From positions 1 to 17,983 of the forward strand of contig CAUTXO010000029.1 of assembly GCA_963542625.1 (NCBI GenBank): a stretch of 17,983 bases of DNA, written 5' to 3'. Position 1 is the stretch's first letter, and each line of letters opens with the position of its first letter. A program made the position numbers and the translations under genes. The notes under the pieces are model-generated. The model worked only from the letters and a program-made list of their open reading frames with translations, was not told where the DNA came from and did not search any database. Origin of the DNA: CAUTXO01 sp963542625 (GTDB lineage: Bacteria > Campylobacterota > Campylobacteria > Campylobacterales > SZUA-545). Shown one piece after another: positions 6,239-14,259 of the stretch.

Positions 6239-9124
6239 CTAAAAGCTAAGCTCCATATTCACTTTGTAATTTCTCCCGGCTGAGTAAAATCTGTTTAACC
6301 CCTTGCCATTTTCTTGGTTTATTAGGTTGCTTGTGCCAAAGGACTTCACAGATCTTGCCTGCTCCCACGTTAGGTATTTTTTGTTTGTTATGTTGTAGAT
6401 CCCGCCGCGCAAGGTCAAGTTTTTCTGCGGTTTGACGTAAGCAATCAAATCAAAAAGCGTGTAAGCGCCACTTCTATACGCCTTGCTCGTGTCTTTTATC
6501 TTGCTGCCTTTTACTATTTTGTCTTTTTGCTGCTCCTCTTGCCAATACATATTGTATGTGTCTTGCGCGCGCTTGGCGGCAACGCTTGTGATGTAAAGAT
6601 CCGCGCCAAAGCTTTTGCCGCTGTATCCAAGATCTAGCACAGACGTTGCCGGCTGTATGGCATTCATAGCAATCTCGCCTTCTTTTTTGCTTTTGTTACC
6701 CTGCATACGCCCCTTTTGGTTAGTGTATTTAACCCCAACGTAAAAGCCGTCTAGCCTTGAATCAAAGGGCTTTAGGTTTAGCATAGAATTTAGCTCAAAG
6801 CCTTTTACGTAGGCGCTTTTTCTGTTGATGTTTTGATACAAAGAAAATTCAAGCCCCTTTCCAGGGATGAGCTGCCTTGTGCCCTTGTAGTCAAGATCTA
6901 TAAAGTTTTCGTAGTCGGTTCTAAAAGCGCTTGCCGTGGCAAAGCCCCAAGATCCATAAAACGTAGCGGCGGCTTCTTTTGTCTTGCCAATCTCGGCTTT
7001 TAGGTCACTATTTGGCAAGATGGTAAAGTCTGGATGCCTAAACGTAAAATAAATTTCATCTGCCGTTGGGCTCCTAAAGCCCTTACTGTATTTTGCCCCG
7101 ATGCGCAAAAAATCGAGCGGATCTAAGTTTAGCGTCAGAGCATAAGAATTTTCTTTGTAGGTTTTTGGCTTTGAGATGTATTTTATGTTGTCTATTAGGT
7201 TTTGTTCTTTTTGTTTGTCTGTTGGATTTTTTGGCATTTTTATGAATAAATCCCGCACCATATCGCCCGGGATTGGCGGCGTTACGCCGTGTTTATACTT
7301 GGCTTCGTATCTAACGCTATCGATTCTATATGCAAGATCCAAGCTCACAAGGCTATTAAGCTTTATCTCATCAGAGATATACAAAGCCCTTTGCACGGTT
7401 TGCACAGGGATCAAAAAGGAAAATTTTTTATCAACGTGCGGGCATAAAAGCGCGTCCCACTGATCCGCACCAGTGGCTGTCTCGCAAGTAATTGGCTTGT
7501 CGTGTATGTCTAGCCCTAAAAATTTTCTTGCCCACCAAGCAGATTTAAGCGCGTAATACCCGCCCACATTTACCATTTCTTTTTCCGTCTTAGAATAAAT
7601 GCCGCCGTAAGAAAGGGCGTGGCTTGTTTGCCACAGATCCACGTCTTTTGTGAGATCTACGTTTAATTGCCTTGTGTTTGTGTTGATGTCCCTTTTGCCC
7701 CACATATTTTCCGTGTAGCCCTTATCCGGCGGTAGGATAATGCCGTTGTTTAGATCTTGCGTAATAGCATCGTCAAAAGTTGCAAAGGTTTTCCCGCCAA
7801 CTGTTTGCCTTTTTGTAAGTGGAGCTTCTTTTTTCTCAGGTGCTAAAGCGCCGTTTAAATGCCAATAGCTATGCTTTGCATTGCAGTCAAAAATAGAGCA
7901 ATCAAACCAAACCTCCTTAGCCGCTTGAAAGCCAAAGTCTTTTCTCTCGCCATCTTTTTTGTATGTGTTGCCGTGGCTATCTACCATCGTGTCTTTATCC
8001 ACCAAATGGTAGTTGCTCCTACCGTATTTATCCTTTACTTCGCCATCTTTAAGTTGCAAGCCGGCTGGGTTTTTCATCGCGTCGCAATTGGATCCGTCGC
8101 AATAGTCGTCCGTTTTTGCGCGCGTTTTTATCTTTTGATTGGCGTATGAGATCTTAAGCGTATCCCAAAATGGATTGACGCTAAAATTTTCATACGTAAC
8201 GGCTATGTTTTTTCTGTTGCTTTTGTCGTCGGTGTGGCGCAATTCTTTTTCCTCTCTGTCTATATTTTTTGAAAATTTGAGGTTGTAAGAAAAATCGCTA
8301 CCGCGCGTAGAATTTTCAGACGCGTCGTAGGCAAATGACACGCGGTGAAACTCGCCGATATTAACCCCTAGCTTTAAAAGCGTGCTGTCGTTTGTGATTG
8401 TGTATGGATCTGTTTTTTCTCTTTCTTTGCCTTGGGTCTCTTGCGCTTTTTTGTAGTCGTAATTTTCTAGCTCGTGGCTCTTTCTGTAAGTTTTCACGAT
8501 GAGCGCGTCTATAAATTCCCAAGCACCAGCCGCTGTTAGAGAGTGGAACGCCCCACGGTTTGCCGTTGAATACCCAGCCTTATAGCCCACAAAATAATCT
8601 TTTTCTAGCAAATAATCCCTAGCGTCCTTTGTTTCAAAAATCACCGCGCCGCCAAGCGAGCCAGAGCCCGTTTTGATAGAATCCGCGCCCTTTTTGATGA
8701 TGGCGCGCTTTAGGTTTTCCACTTCCACGCCGTTACGCGTATTGTTGAAGTTTCCATAGCCCTCAAAAAGCTCCTTAAAGCCTTGTGAGCTTAGCGTTTC
8801 TGCCTGAGCTAGCCCGTCTGTGATGATTGACACGCGGTTTTCATCAACCCCACGCACGGAATACCCGCTAGCGCCAAAGCGCCCGCCTTCTACAACACTA
8901 ACGCCCGTTTCGTAGCGCACAAGATCTCTGGTATCTTGCACCTGCTGTTTTGTTAGTGTTTTTGCGTCTTTAATGGTCTCGCCGATTTTTCTATCTTTAA
9001 TGTCTTCGTCCTCTTGCACGACGACTGTTTCAAGCGCGCTATCAGTCAGGTTTTGGTCGGCTTGGTCTGCAAATGCCGCAACGGCTAAAAAAATATACAA
9101 ATATGGTTTTAAAAAAAATTTCAT
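6239..9124 (-). CDS. TonB-dependent outer-membrane haemoglobin/transferrin/lactoferrin-family receptor (Hgp-like)
   Basis: Outer-membrane beta-barrel that takes up host-bound haem or iron with energy from TonB. The 961-residue product has a signal peptide (1-19, cleaved after AAFA), a TonB-box-like LETVVV (31-36), a plug domain (about 50-170) with GYSVRGVDENRVSIITDG and LFEGYGNFNNTRN, and a barrel ending in the outer-membrane signature NMELSF. The plug motifs and barrel segments such as NPFWDTLKISY, the cysteine pair YCDGSNCD, and RSPTADEIYFTFRHPDF resemble the Hgp/Hgb haemoglobin receptors of Haemophilus and relatives more than TbpA. AAGGAAA lies before the ATG. It sits 26 bp after a phase-variable lipoprotein gene and is probably co-transcribed with it. 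The ligand is inferred, with haemoglobin most likely; transferrin-like ligands are possible. Confidence 0.93.
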   Translation of the reverse strand: MKFFLKPYLYIFLAVAAFADQADQNLTDSALETVVVQEDEDIKDRKIGETIKDAKTLTKQQVQDTRDLVRYETGVSVVEGGRFGASGYSVRGVDENRVSIITDGLAQAETLSSQGFKELFEGYGNFNNTRNGVEVENLKRAIIKKGADSIKTGSGSLGGAVIFETKDARDYLLEKDYFVGYKAGYSTANRGAFHSLTAAGAWEFIDALIVKTYRKSHELENYDYKKAQETQGKEREKTDPYTITNDSTLLKLGVNIGEFHRVSFAYDASENSTRGSDFSYNLKFSKNIDREEKELRHTDDKSNRKNIAVTYENFSVNPFWDTLKISYANQKIKTRAKTDDYCDGSNCDAMKNPAGLQLKDGEVKDKYGRSNYHLVDKDTMVDSHGNTYKKDGERKDFGFQAAKEVWFDCSIFDCNAKHSYWHLNGALAPEKKEAPLTKRQTVGGKTFATFDDAITQDLNNGIILPPDKGYTENMWGKRDINTNTRQLNVDLTKDVDLWQTSHALSYGGIYSKTEKEMVNVGGYYALKSAWWARKFLGLDIHDKPITCETATGADQWDALLCPHVDKKFSFLIPVQTVQRALYISDEIKLNSLVSLDLAYRIDSVRYEAKYKHGVTPPIPGDMVRDLFIKMPKNPTDKQKEQNLIDNIKYISKPKTYKENSYALTLNLDPLDFLRIGAKYSKGFRSPTADEIYFTFRHPDFTILPNSDLKAEIGKTKEAAATFYGSWGFATASAFRTDYENFIDLDYKGTRQLIPGKGLEFSLYQNINRKSAYVKGFELNSMLNLKPFDSRLDGFYVGVKYTNQKGRMQGNKSKKEGEIAMNAIQPATSVLDLGYSGKSFGADLYITSVAAKRAQDTYNMYWQEEQQKDKIVKGSKIKDTSKAYRSGAYTLFDLIAYVKPQKNLTLRGGIYNITNKKYLTWEQARSVKSFGTSNLINQENGKGLNRFYSAGRNYKVNMELSF

Positions 9125-9150
9125 ACGTTTCCTTAAGTTTGCGCCGCTGC

Positions 9151-10609
9151 TTAGTTTGTTTGCGGTGTGATTGTTATAGTTTGGCTAGACCAACTATTTT
9201 TTGGAATTTCAACGCTTATCTTTAGATTTTTTGTTAGCGTGATCTTTTTAGGCCTAAAAAGCTCTTTGTCAAGCCCGCAGTAGCTTTCGTTGCAAAACTC
9301 GCTTATTGGTTTACCCTTAAAGGTGAGCGTATAGCCAGTAGGCGGTGTGTTTGTTTTTAGCTTTTTGTTTCCGTATCCGCCGGTTTCTTCAAGCAAAACA
9401 GCGTCATTTGTCATTTGTCCCGCGCCGTTTTTTTGTAGTTTTGGCTCTAAGATCTTTTGCAAACTATCAGCATCTAATTTATCAAAACCTTTTATTTTTG
9501 CTTCGCCAATAGTTACTACATCATCTCCAAGAGCCCCTTTAAAAACATACTTAACTCCATATTGCCCTTTTGGATACTTGCAATTTTTGCCGTCACTATC
9601 GCAACCGCCATACAAAACGCAAGACGCTTCTAGCTCCTCACCCAAATTTTTGGCTTTTAAATCGCCACCTGTGTTTGAGTTGCTTAGCTTCGTGCCGTGC
9701 TCCTTGTTGCACAGAACAAAAAACGTAGAATTTCCATCTACGCTTTGGTCTTTTAAGCCCGTTAAATCAAACATTAGCTCTGATATCTTCATTGGCTCTT
9801 TAGTGTTGATTGCTTCAAAATAAGACGCATACGGTGATACAGCCCTTAGCTCATCAATGGTTTTAAACTTCACCTTCTCGTTTAATTCCGCCATCAGCTC
9901 ATCTTTTGTCAGGAATTTTTTCGCAAGCATCGTTTGCACTTTTGCGCCATTTGGCGTCTTTTGCGCTTGCTTTCCGTCAGCAGAACTTAAAAAACTGCAC
10001 GCGTAAGCAACCGTTACGTTAATGTCCTTTTCGCCGTTTTTGGTAGCTTGCAGATCTATCGCGGCGTAGGCATCGTCAAGACTTGTTTTGGCTTTTGTGT
10101 CATCTGCGTAAGTAATATCTAGCTTGAAATTTTTGCAGTAATCCTTAGGGCTCTTATTAAACTTGGTTATAAAAGAATCCGCGCTGTTTTCGCCCTTATA
10201 GTCAAAGTCAAAGCTAGCTTCTATGCTTTTAACGGCTTTTGCATTGCACGGCGCGTGAAAGCCTTTTAGCGTTTGGTTTAATTCATCAAAATGCTTGCCG
10301 TTAAAGTCGCCAGAGAGTTTTAGCGCAAGCTCGCCTTTTTTATCGTCATAAGATCTAACCGCAGCGTCTGTGATTCTTAGCGCCATTGAATCGACGCTTT
10401 TTTCACCACCTGGTTTGATTTTTAGCGCTTCTTTTGATGCAGGATTGTAAGAGTTTAAGTCAAAGTATTCTTTAGTGTCGTAAATATCGGGTGCAATTCT
10501 AGAGCGGTCAGATTCTAAACGCTGCCCCCCCCCCCGCGCTATTATTTCCCTTGCACGCGCCAAACGCCAGCAATGATAACGCAATAATGCCTGTTTTGAA
10601 AACTTTCAT
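9151..10609 (-). CDS. phase-variable cysteine-rich lipoprotein, receptor partner (frameshifted OFF in this sequence)
   Basis: The 5' end reads MKVFKTGIIALSLLAFGAC, a lipoprotein signal peptide with the lipidated cysteine at residue 19, and follows a good ribosome site (AAAGGAAAG before ATG 10609). KGNNSA and then an 11-base G run follow. With 11 G the frame ends at TGA about nine codons after the tract begins; with 10 (or 13) it joins the long body frame, giving about 485 residues. The body holds nine further cysteines, among them SCVLYGGC, and I do not recognise a named domain. It precedes the TonB-dependent receptor by 26 bp. Lipoprotein plus receptor of this size recalls HpuA/HpuB and TbpB/TbpA, and hpuA is also switched by a poly-G tract, so a surface haem- or haemoglobin-binding accessory is the best guess. 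No Slam-type exporter gene is seen in the window. A homopolymer sequencing error could also explain the frameshift. Confidence 0.8.
10525..10535 (-). repeat. poly-G tract (11 G on the coding strand) in the lipoprotein gene
   Basis: Eleven C on the plus strand equal eleven G in the coding strand of the lipoprotein gene, six codons after the lipid-anchor cysteine. The encoded glycines form a linker, so a change of three bases should be tolerated while a change of one switches expression. Ten G gives the ON frame. A tract this long is a classical slipped-strand contingency site in Campylobacter. Confidence 0.9.
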
Positions 10610-10625
10610 CGGCTTTCCTTTGTAT

Positions 10626-10649
10626 TTTTGATGCGTTATAGTATCAAAA
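10626..10649 (-). promoter_or_regulatory. promoter -10 inside a perfect 7-bp palindrome (possible iron-responsive operator)
   Basis: TTTTGAT (10626-10632) and ATCAAAA (10643-10649) are exact reverse complements separated by 10 bp. The spacer holds TATAAC on the minus strand (10635-10640), a good -10 placed 26 bases before the lipoprotein ATG. A protein bound there would block the promoter. The TGAT...ATCA core loosely resembles a Fur site, and Fur control would fit the gene pair, but this is inference. Confidence 0.5.
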
Positions 10650-10737
10650 TCGTTTTAAACATAACCGCTAGGCACATTTGCAATGCAAAAACAACAACTC
10701 CAGCGCAGTTTGGTTGTTTTCTTTACCTGCAAAATGC

Positions 10738-10743
10738 TATATT
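10738..10743 (+). promoter_or_regulatory. -10 element of the glycosyl-1-phosphate transferase gene
   Basis: GC-TATATT lies 31 bases upstream of the GTG start at 10775 and matches the extended -10 pattern seen elsewhere in the window. Between it and the lipoprotein promoter lies an inverted repeat (10688-10695 AAAACAAC with 10713-10720 GTTGTTTT) of unknown role. Confidence 0.45.
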
Positions 10744-10774
10744 TGCGACTTCATTTTAGAAAACGGGGTCAAGA

Positions 10775-11789
10775 GTGTTTAATATCGCGGCTTTTTTCGT
10801 ATCCTTTGCGCTTAGCGTTTTGATGATTTTTCTCGCCCGAAAAAATCGGCTTTTTGTGGATCTTTCAAGCTCTAGCAAGCCGCATAGGTTTCATAGAGTG
10901 GATACTTCTAGGGGGGGGGGGCGTAGGAATATTCGCAGCTAGCATACTCGCTGGGTTTGTGTCCTCTCTTGGCTGGTTTTTTGTGCTGTGCGCGATGCTT
11001 GCCTTTGCCAGCGGCGCGCTTGAGGACTACACCGGCAAGCTCTCTCCAAAAACGCGGCTCGCAATGCAAGTTCTAAGCGCCGCGCTCGCGATCTACCTTT
11101 TAAACGCCGTTATTTTCGACGTCGGGCTGAATTTTCAGCTCCCTTACGCTCTGGCGGTGATTTTCACCGTGTTTGCAATCACGGGCGCGACGAACGCAAT
11201 CAACATCATAGACGGCTTCAACGGCCTAGCAAGCGGCATTGCTTTAATGGTGCTTTTTAGCATATCTTTTGCGGCTTGGGCGGTGCAAGATCTAGACGTT
11301 TTCTACATCGCCGTTTTGCTAATGGCGGCAATTCTTGGCTTTTTTGTGCTGAATTTTCCGCGCGGCAAGATCTTTTTGGGCGACGGCGGGGCGTATTTCA
11401 TCGGTTTTAGCATCGTCGTGCTTTCAATCTTGCTTAGCGAGCGCAACCCGCAAATCTCGCCGTGGTTTTTGCTAGGCATTATGATTTACCCAATTTATGA
11501 AGTCCTTTTTTCGATGTATCGCAAGAAAATTCTGCGCGGGATCTCGCCAACCCTGCCCGACAAAACGCATATGCATATGCTAATCTACAAAAGGCGCACG
11601 AAGACAAACGCAAAAACCTCTGTGTTTTTGATAGCCGTTAATGCGCCGTTTATCATTTTGCCGGCGTTTTACTTCGATAATGAAAAACTGCTTATTCTCA
11701 CGATTATATTTTTTGTGGTTTCGTATAACTTTTACTACTACGGGCTAATCAACTTCCGCGCGGGTAAGAAAGGCAAAAATCAAGTTTAG
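10775..11789 (+). CDS. MraY/WecA-family polyprenyl-phosphate sugar-1-phosphate transferase, phase-variable (frameshifted OFF here)
   Basis: Inner-membrane enzyme that transfers a sugar-1-phosphate from a UDP-sugar to undecaprenyl phosphate, starting a glycan. From GTG at 10775 the frame reads a first membrane helix, then KPHRFHRVDTSR (35-46), the usual cytoplasmic loop. The next codons should read GGGVGIF, but an 11-base G tract shifts them; 10 G restores RGGGVGIF exactly and gives 337 residues. With 11 G translation ends at TAG shortly after the tract. Downstream motifs, in restored numbering, are LEDYTGKLSPKTR (83-95, Glu-Asp where many members have Asp-Asp), NAINIIDGFNGLA (140-152), FLGDGG (199-204) and THMHM (263-267), among about ten membrane segments. 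The WecA side of the family is more likely than MraY. The sugar and final glycan are unknown; O-antigen, LOS or capsule initiation is inferred. Confidence 0.85.
10911..10921 (+). repeat. poly-G tract (11 G) in the sugar-phosphate transferase gene
   Basis: The G run encodes the end of the conserved Arg and the Gly-Gly-Gly of the first cytoplasmic loop (residues 46-49). With 10 G, the N-terminal frame from 10775 and the body frame ending at 11789 are one. With the 11 seen here they are separate. Because the tract lies in a conserved motif, 13 G would insert an extra glycine there. Confidence 0.9.
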
Positions 11790-11790
11790 G

Positions 11791-11796
11791 TATAAT
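11791..11796 (+). promoter_or_regulatory. -10 element of the yraN-PAS-chemoreceptor operon
   Basis: TATAAT preceded by GG begins one base after the TAG of the transferase gene and lies 27 bases before the yraN ATG. It is a perfect extended -10 for this group, so the downstream operon need not depend on the phase-variable gene. Confidence 0.65.
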
Positions 11797-11823
11797 CCCG
11801 CTCAAATCAAAAAAAGGGCTGAT

Positions 11824-12147
11824 ATGAGCAGAAAGCTTGGCGGCATTGCTGAGGAAAAAGCGACACGGTTTTTACAGGCGCAAGGCTTTAAGATCCTAGA
11901 CAGAAACTTCACAATCAGAGGCGGCGAAATTGATATAATCGCGCTAAAAGATGCCACATTGCACTTTGTTGAAGTAAAAAGCGGAGCAAATTTTGAGCCG
12001 GTTTATAACATCACAAGCACCAAACTAGAGCGCATTACAAAAACGGCACATACATATATAAAAGCAAAATCTTTCGATATGCCCTTTTGCATTGACGCCA
12101 TCATCATCAAGCAAGATCTTGAATTTTTAGAAAACATCACAATATGA
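11824..12147 (+). CDS. yraN: YraN/UPF0102-family nuclease-fold protein
   Basis: A 107-residue protein of the UPF0102 family, which has an endonuclease-like fold and an unsettled role. It shows the family pattern: G-x-x-A-E-x-x-A near the N-terminus (7-14), LDRNF (25-29), GGEIDIIA (33-40) with the acidic residues of a PD-(D/E)XK-like site, and FVEVKSG (48-54) with the Glu and Lys of that site. The length is slightly below the family's usual 115-120. AAAGGG precedes the ATG. The PAS gene follows after 10 bases. Nuclease activity is inferred from the fold. Confidence 0.9.
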   Translation: MSRKLGGIAEEKATRFLQAQGFKILDRNFTIRGGEIDIIALKDATLHFVEVKSGANFEPVYNITSTKLERITKTAHTYIKAKSFDMPFCIDAIIIKQDLEFLENITI

Positions 12148-12157
12148 AGGTTTCAAA

Positions 12158-12523
12158 ATGGATGAAATTATTTTAACAGATGAAAATTTCTTGGTTTCTC
12201 AAACGGACAAGAAGGGCAACATCATCTTTGCCAATGACGATTTTTGCAAAATCAGCGGTTACTCAAACAAAGAGCTAGTCGGTAAACCGCACAACATCAT
12301 AAGGCACCCAGATATGCCAAAATCCGCGTTTAAAAACCTGTGGGAAACCGTCCAAAGGGGCGAAATTTGGCAGGGTTTTGTAAAAAACAAATCGCGTAGC
12401 GGCGGGTTTTATTGGGTTTTTGCCACCATCTATCCGCTTGGAGATGGGTATATGTCTTGCCGGGTCAAAGCCACACCGCAAGAAATAGAAAACATTATAA
12501 AGGTGTATGCAAATGAAAGCTAA
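12158..12523 (+). CDS. single PAS-domain sensor (Aer/CetB-like)
   Basis: A 121-residue protein made of one PAS domain: ITFAND-like core IIFANDDFCKISGYS (22-36), ELVGKPHNIIRHPDMP (39-54), and the Aer-type segment GEIWQGFVKNKSRSGGFYWVFATIYP (68-93). This subgroup usually binds FAD and reports redox or energy state. It has no membrane segment, and AAGG precedes its ATG. It overlaps the next gene, a chemoreceptor with no obvious sensor domain. In Campylobacter jejuni a comparable soluble PAS protein, CetB, signals through the separate chemoreceptor CetA. The same arrangement is inferred here, with the gene order reversed relative to cetA-cetB. Confidence 0.88.
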   Translation: MDEIILTDENFLVSQTDKKGNIIFANDDFCKISGYSNKELVGKPHNIIRHPDMPKSAFKNLWETVQRGEIWQGFVKNKSRSGGFYWVFATIYPLGDGYMSCRVKATPQEIENIIKVYANES

Positions 12524-13583
12524 GATCTCTTTTGCGGCGCTGGCGGCGCTGGTTGTTGTCTTTGTGCTTTTAGATCTCAAGATCTTAGGCGCGCTTGGTG
12601 CTGCGGCTATGGGCGCGGCTGTGTTTTTGCTAAAGGGCACCAAAACCAAATGCGGGCAAGATCTTAGCTCCATTAGGTCGATTGTGGAAAGGAAGTCAAA
12701 CGTTTTGCCAAGCGTGCATAATCAAGAGCTGCAAGAGATCTTGGGGCTTTATATGCAAAACAAAAATCAAACGATGAAGCTAGTGGGCGAGACGGTGCTT
12801 GTTGCGGACAAAATAAAATACGGTTTCTTTAACGACCGCATCACAACGAAAATGCACGACCCAATTATGGCAACGCTGCAAAGAAGTATCAACGAGATGA
12901 TCGACTCCGTAAAATCGCACATTCAAAACACAAACAGCGTGCTGCTTGAATACAAAAGGAAAAATTACGCGGCAAAGGCGCCGCTGGCGGACACTGAGGG
13001 CGATTTGCTTGAAGTGTTGACAAACGTCAATGAGCTTGGGACGACGCTAGATCTTGCCACAAAGGAAAACGAGGCGAAGTCGCTTGAGATTGAGCAAAAA
13101 TCGACGGATCTAAGAGATGCGATAAACAATTTGCGCCTGAATGCCTTTAGGGAAACGGATGAGATCATAGAAAACATCGGTTCCCAAACGCGCGTGATTG
13201 TGGATTTGCAAAACGAGCTAGCGCAGAAACTTGCGGACGTTTCAAAGGATGCGGAAAAAATCAACGTGGTGCTAAACGTGATTGATGAAATTGCGGATCA
13301 AACGAATCTCTTGGCGCTAAATGCCGCGATTGAAGCCGCGCGCGCTGGGGAAGCCGGGCGTGGTTTTACCGTGGTGGCTGATGAAGTGCGAAAGCTGGCA
13401 GAAAAAACGCAGGATAGCCTAGGCGAGATTAACTCAAGCGTAAATGCCGTTGTGGAGTCCGTCAAAAGCAGCTCGGGCTTTATGAGTAACAACACAAAGC
13501 AAATTCAAACGCTAAGCGATGAAGTTATCAGCGTTAAAGAAAAAATGAAAACCGTGCTGGAAGTTTTGGAAGCGATCCGGTAA
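12513..13583 (+). CDS. methyl-accepting chemotaxis protein (CetA-like signalling partner of the PAS protein)
   Basis: A 356-residue receptor with a hydrophobic N-terminal hairpin (about 5-41) and no periplasmic sensor domain, a HAMP/coiled-coil-like linker, and the conserved signalling tip EIADQTNLLALNAAIEAARA followed by GEAGRGFTVVADEVRKLAEKT. Only about 60 residues follow the tip, so the returning helix is short compared with ordinary chemoreceptors. ATG at 12513 was preferred over the in-frame ATG at 12507 because AAGG lies nine bases before it but only three before the upstream one. The overlap with the PAS gene is 11 bases. PAS-membrane-signalling parts split over two genes match a divided Aer, so energy taxis is the inferred role. 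Confidence 0.9.
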   Translation: MKAKISFAALAALVVVFVLLDLKILGALGAAAMGAAVFLLKGTKTKCGQDLSSIRSIVERKSNVLPSVHNQELQEILGLYMQNKNQTMKLVGETVLVADKIKYGFFNDRITTKMHDPIMATLQRSINEMIDSVKSHIQNTNSVLLEYKRKNYAAKAPLADTEGDLLEVLTNVNELGTTLDLATKENEAKSLEIEQKSTDLRDAINNLRLNAFRETDEIIENIGSQTRVIVDLQNELAQKLADVSKDAEKINVVLNVIDEIADQTNLLALNAAIEAARAGEAGRGFTVVADEVRKLAEKTQDSLGEINSSVNAVVESVKSSSGFMSNNTKQIQTLSDEVISVKEKMKTVLEVLEAIR

Positions 13584-14132
13584 CAATCCGAAGATTTGGT
13601 TTGGTTGCGCGTAAATTTATACTGCGTGCAACCAAACATCACCAGCACTGGCACTTGTTGCGCGCCACAAACCGCAAGAGAGCTCACTCTGCAATTTTTG
13701 TATTTTGCAAACAGTCTAACCAATATGTAAAGTATTACGTTAGGCGCAAATAAGATATTTACAAATAACATTATAAAAAAAGCAAATAACATAACTATGT
13801 ATGGAGTTCTTGGATACGAATTGCCAGCTAGCACAGTTTCAAAGAATCATAAAGTCCAAAATTAAACGTTGTTTCAATTCAAGTGTGCGATAAAAATTAA
13901 AATATGTGTAGCTATGGCAAAGCCACAACCACACAAAACACTAGAGCAAGAATTTAATCAGTGAAAATAATCACATTTGCGGCGGATTATTGCATTTTGT
14001 TCTTGTTTTTTTGTTTAAACACGTTTCAAAAACAGAAATAGTGTGTAGTAAAAATAGATAACTACCAGCACAATCTAGAAAAACATCACAGAATATAGCG
14101 TCCGCAAAACAAAATAAAAAAATGATTAAAGT
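13584..14132. other. gene-free stretch between chemoreceptor and tRNA-Glu
   Basis: This AT-rich sequence has no frame with coding character on either strand. It holds the hairpin at 13599-13637, several A/T runs, and a weak hairpin around TGGCAAAGCCA near 13915. I see no RNA gene here other than the tRNA beyond its right end. Confidence 0.5.
13599..13637 (+). terminator. long hairpin after the chemoreceptor gene
   Basis: GTTTGGTTGC pairs perfectly with GCAACCAAAC, and the stem extends inward by three more pairs, one of them G-U, to 13 pairs around a 13-base loop. It starts 16 bases after the stop codon. No T run follows, so it is a non-classical terminator or an mRNA-stabilising hairpin. Confidence 0.45.
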
Positions 14133-14207
14133 TGGTGACCCCAAGGGGACTCGAACCCCTGTAACAAGGATGAAAACCTTGGATCCTAACCACTAGACGA
14201 TGGGGCC
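14133..14207 (-). tRNA. tRNA-Glu (anticodon UUC)
   Basis: The minus strand folds as a tRNA. The acceptor GGCCCCA pairs with TGGGGTC (one G-U), the D arm contains TAGTGGTTAGGA, the anticodon stem is CAAGG/CCTTG around TTTTCAT with anticodon TTC, and the T arm GGGG-TTCGAGT-CCCC is standard. The terminal CCA is encoded (14133-14135). It is isolated, with no neighbouring tRNA or rRNA in the window. Confidence 0.97.
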
Positions 14208-14228
14208 ACTGAAGGCTTGAAAGTTGAA

Positions 14229-14234
14229 ATTATA
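14229..14234 (-). promoter_or_regulatory. -10 element of tRNA-Glu
   Basis: TATAAT on the minus strand ends 22 bases before the mature 5' end of tRNA-Glu, a distance that suits a short 5' leader. Confidence 0.55.
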
Positions 14235-14259
14235 TGTTTTTTGTATTAAAATTTCCTTA

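Noticed and set aside
10536..10584. Start of the lipoprotein at 10584
   Set aside because: This frame lacks a signal peptide and ribosome site; the frame from 10609 has both and joins the body with a one-base change.
10854..10910. Start of the transferase at 10854
   Set aside because: These codons are out of frame with the real N-terminus from 10775, which shows the family loop KPHRFHRVDTSR; the frame appears only because of the 11-base G tract.
13505..13834. Minus-strand 109-codon frame overlapping the chemoreceptor end
   Set aside because: Composition is not protein-like, it crosses a hairpin, and it is antisense to the receptor.
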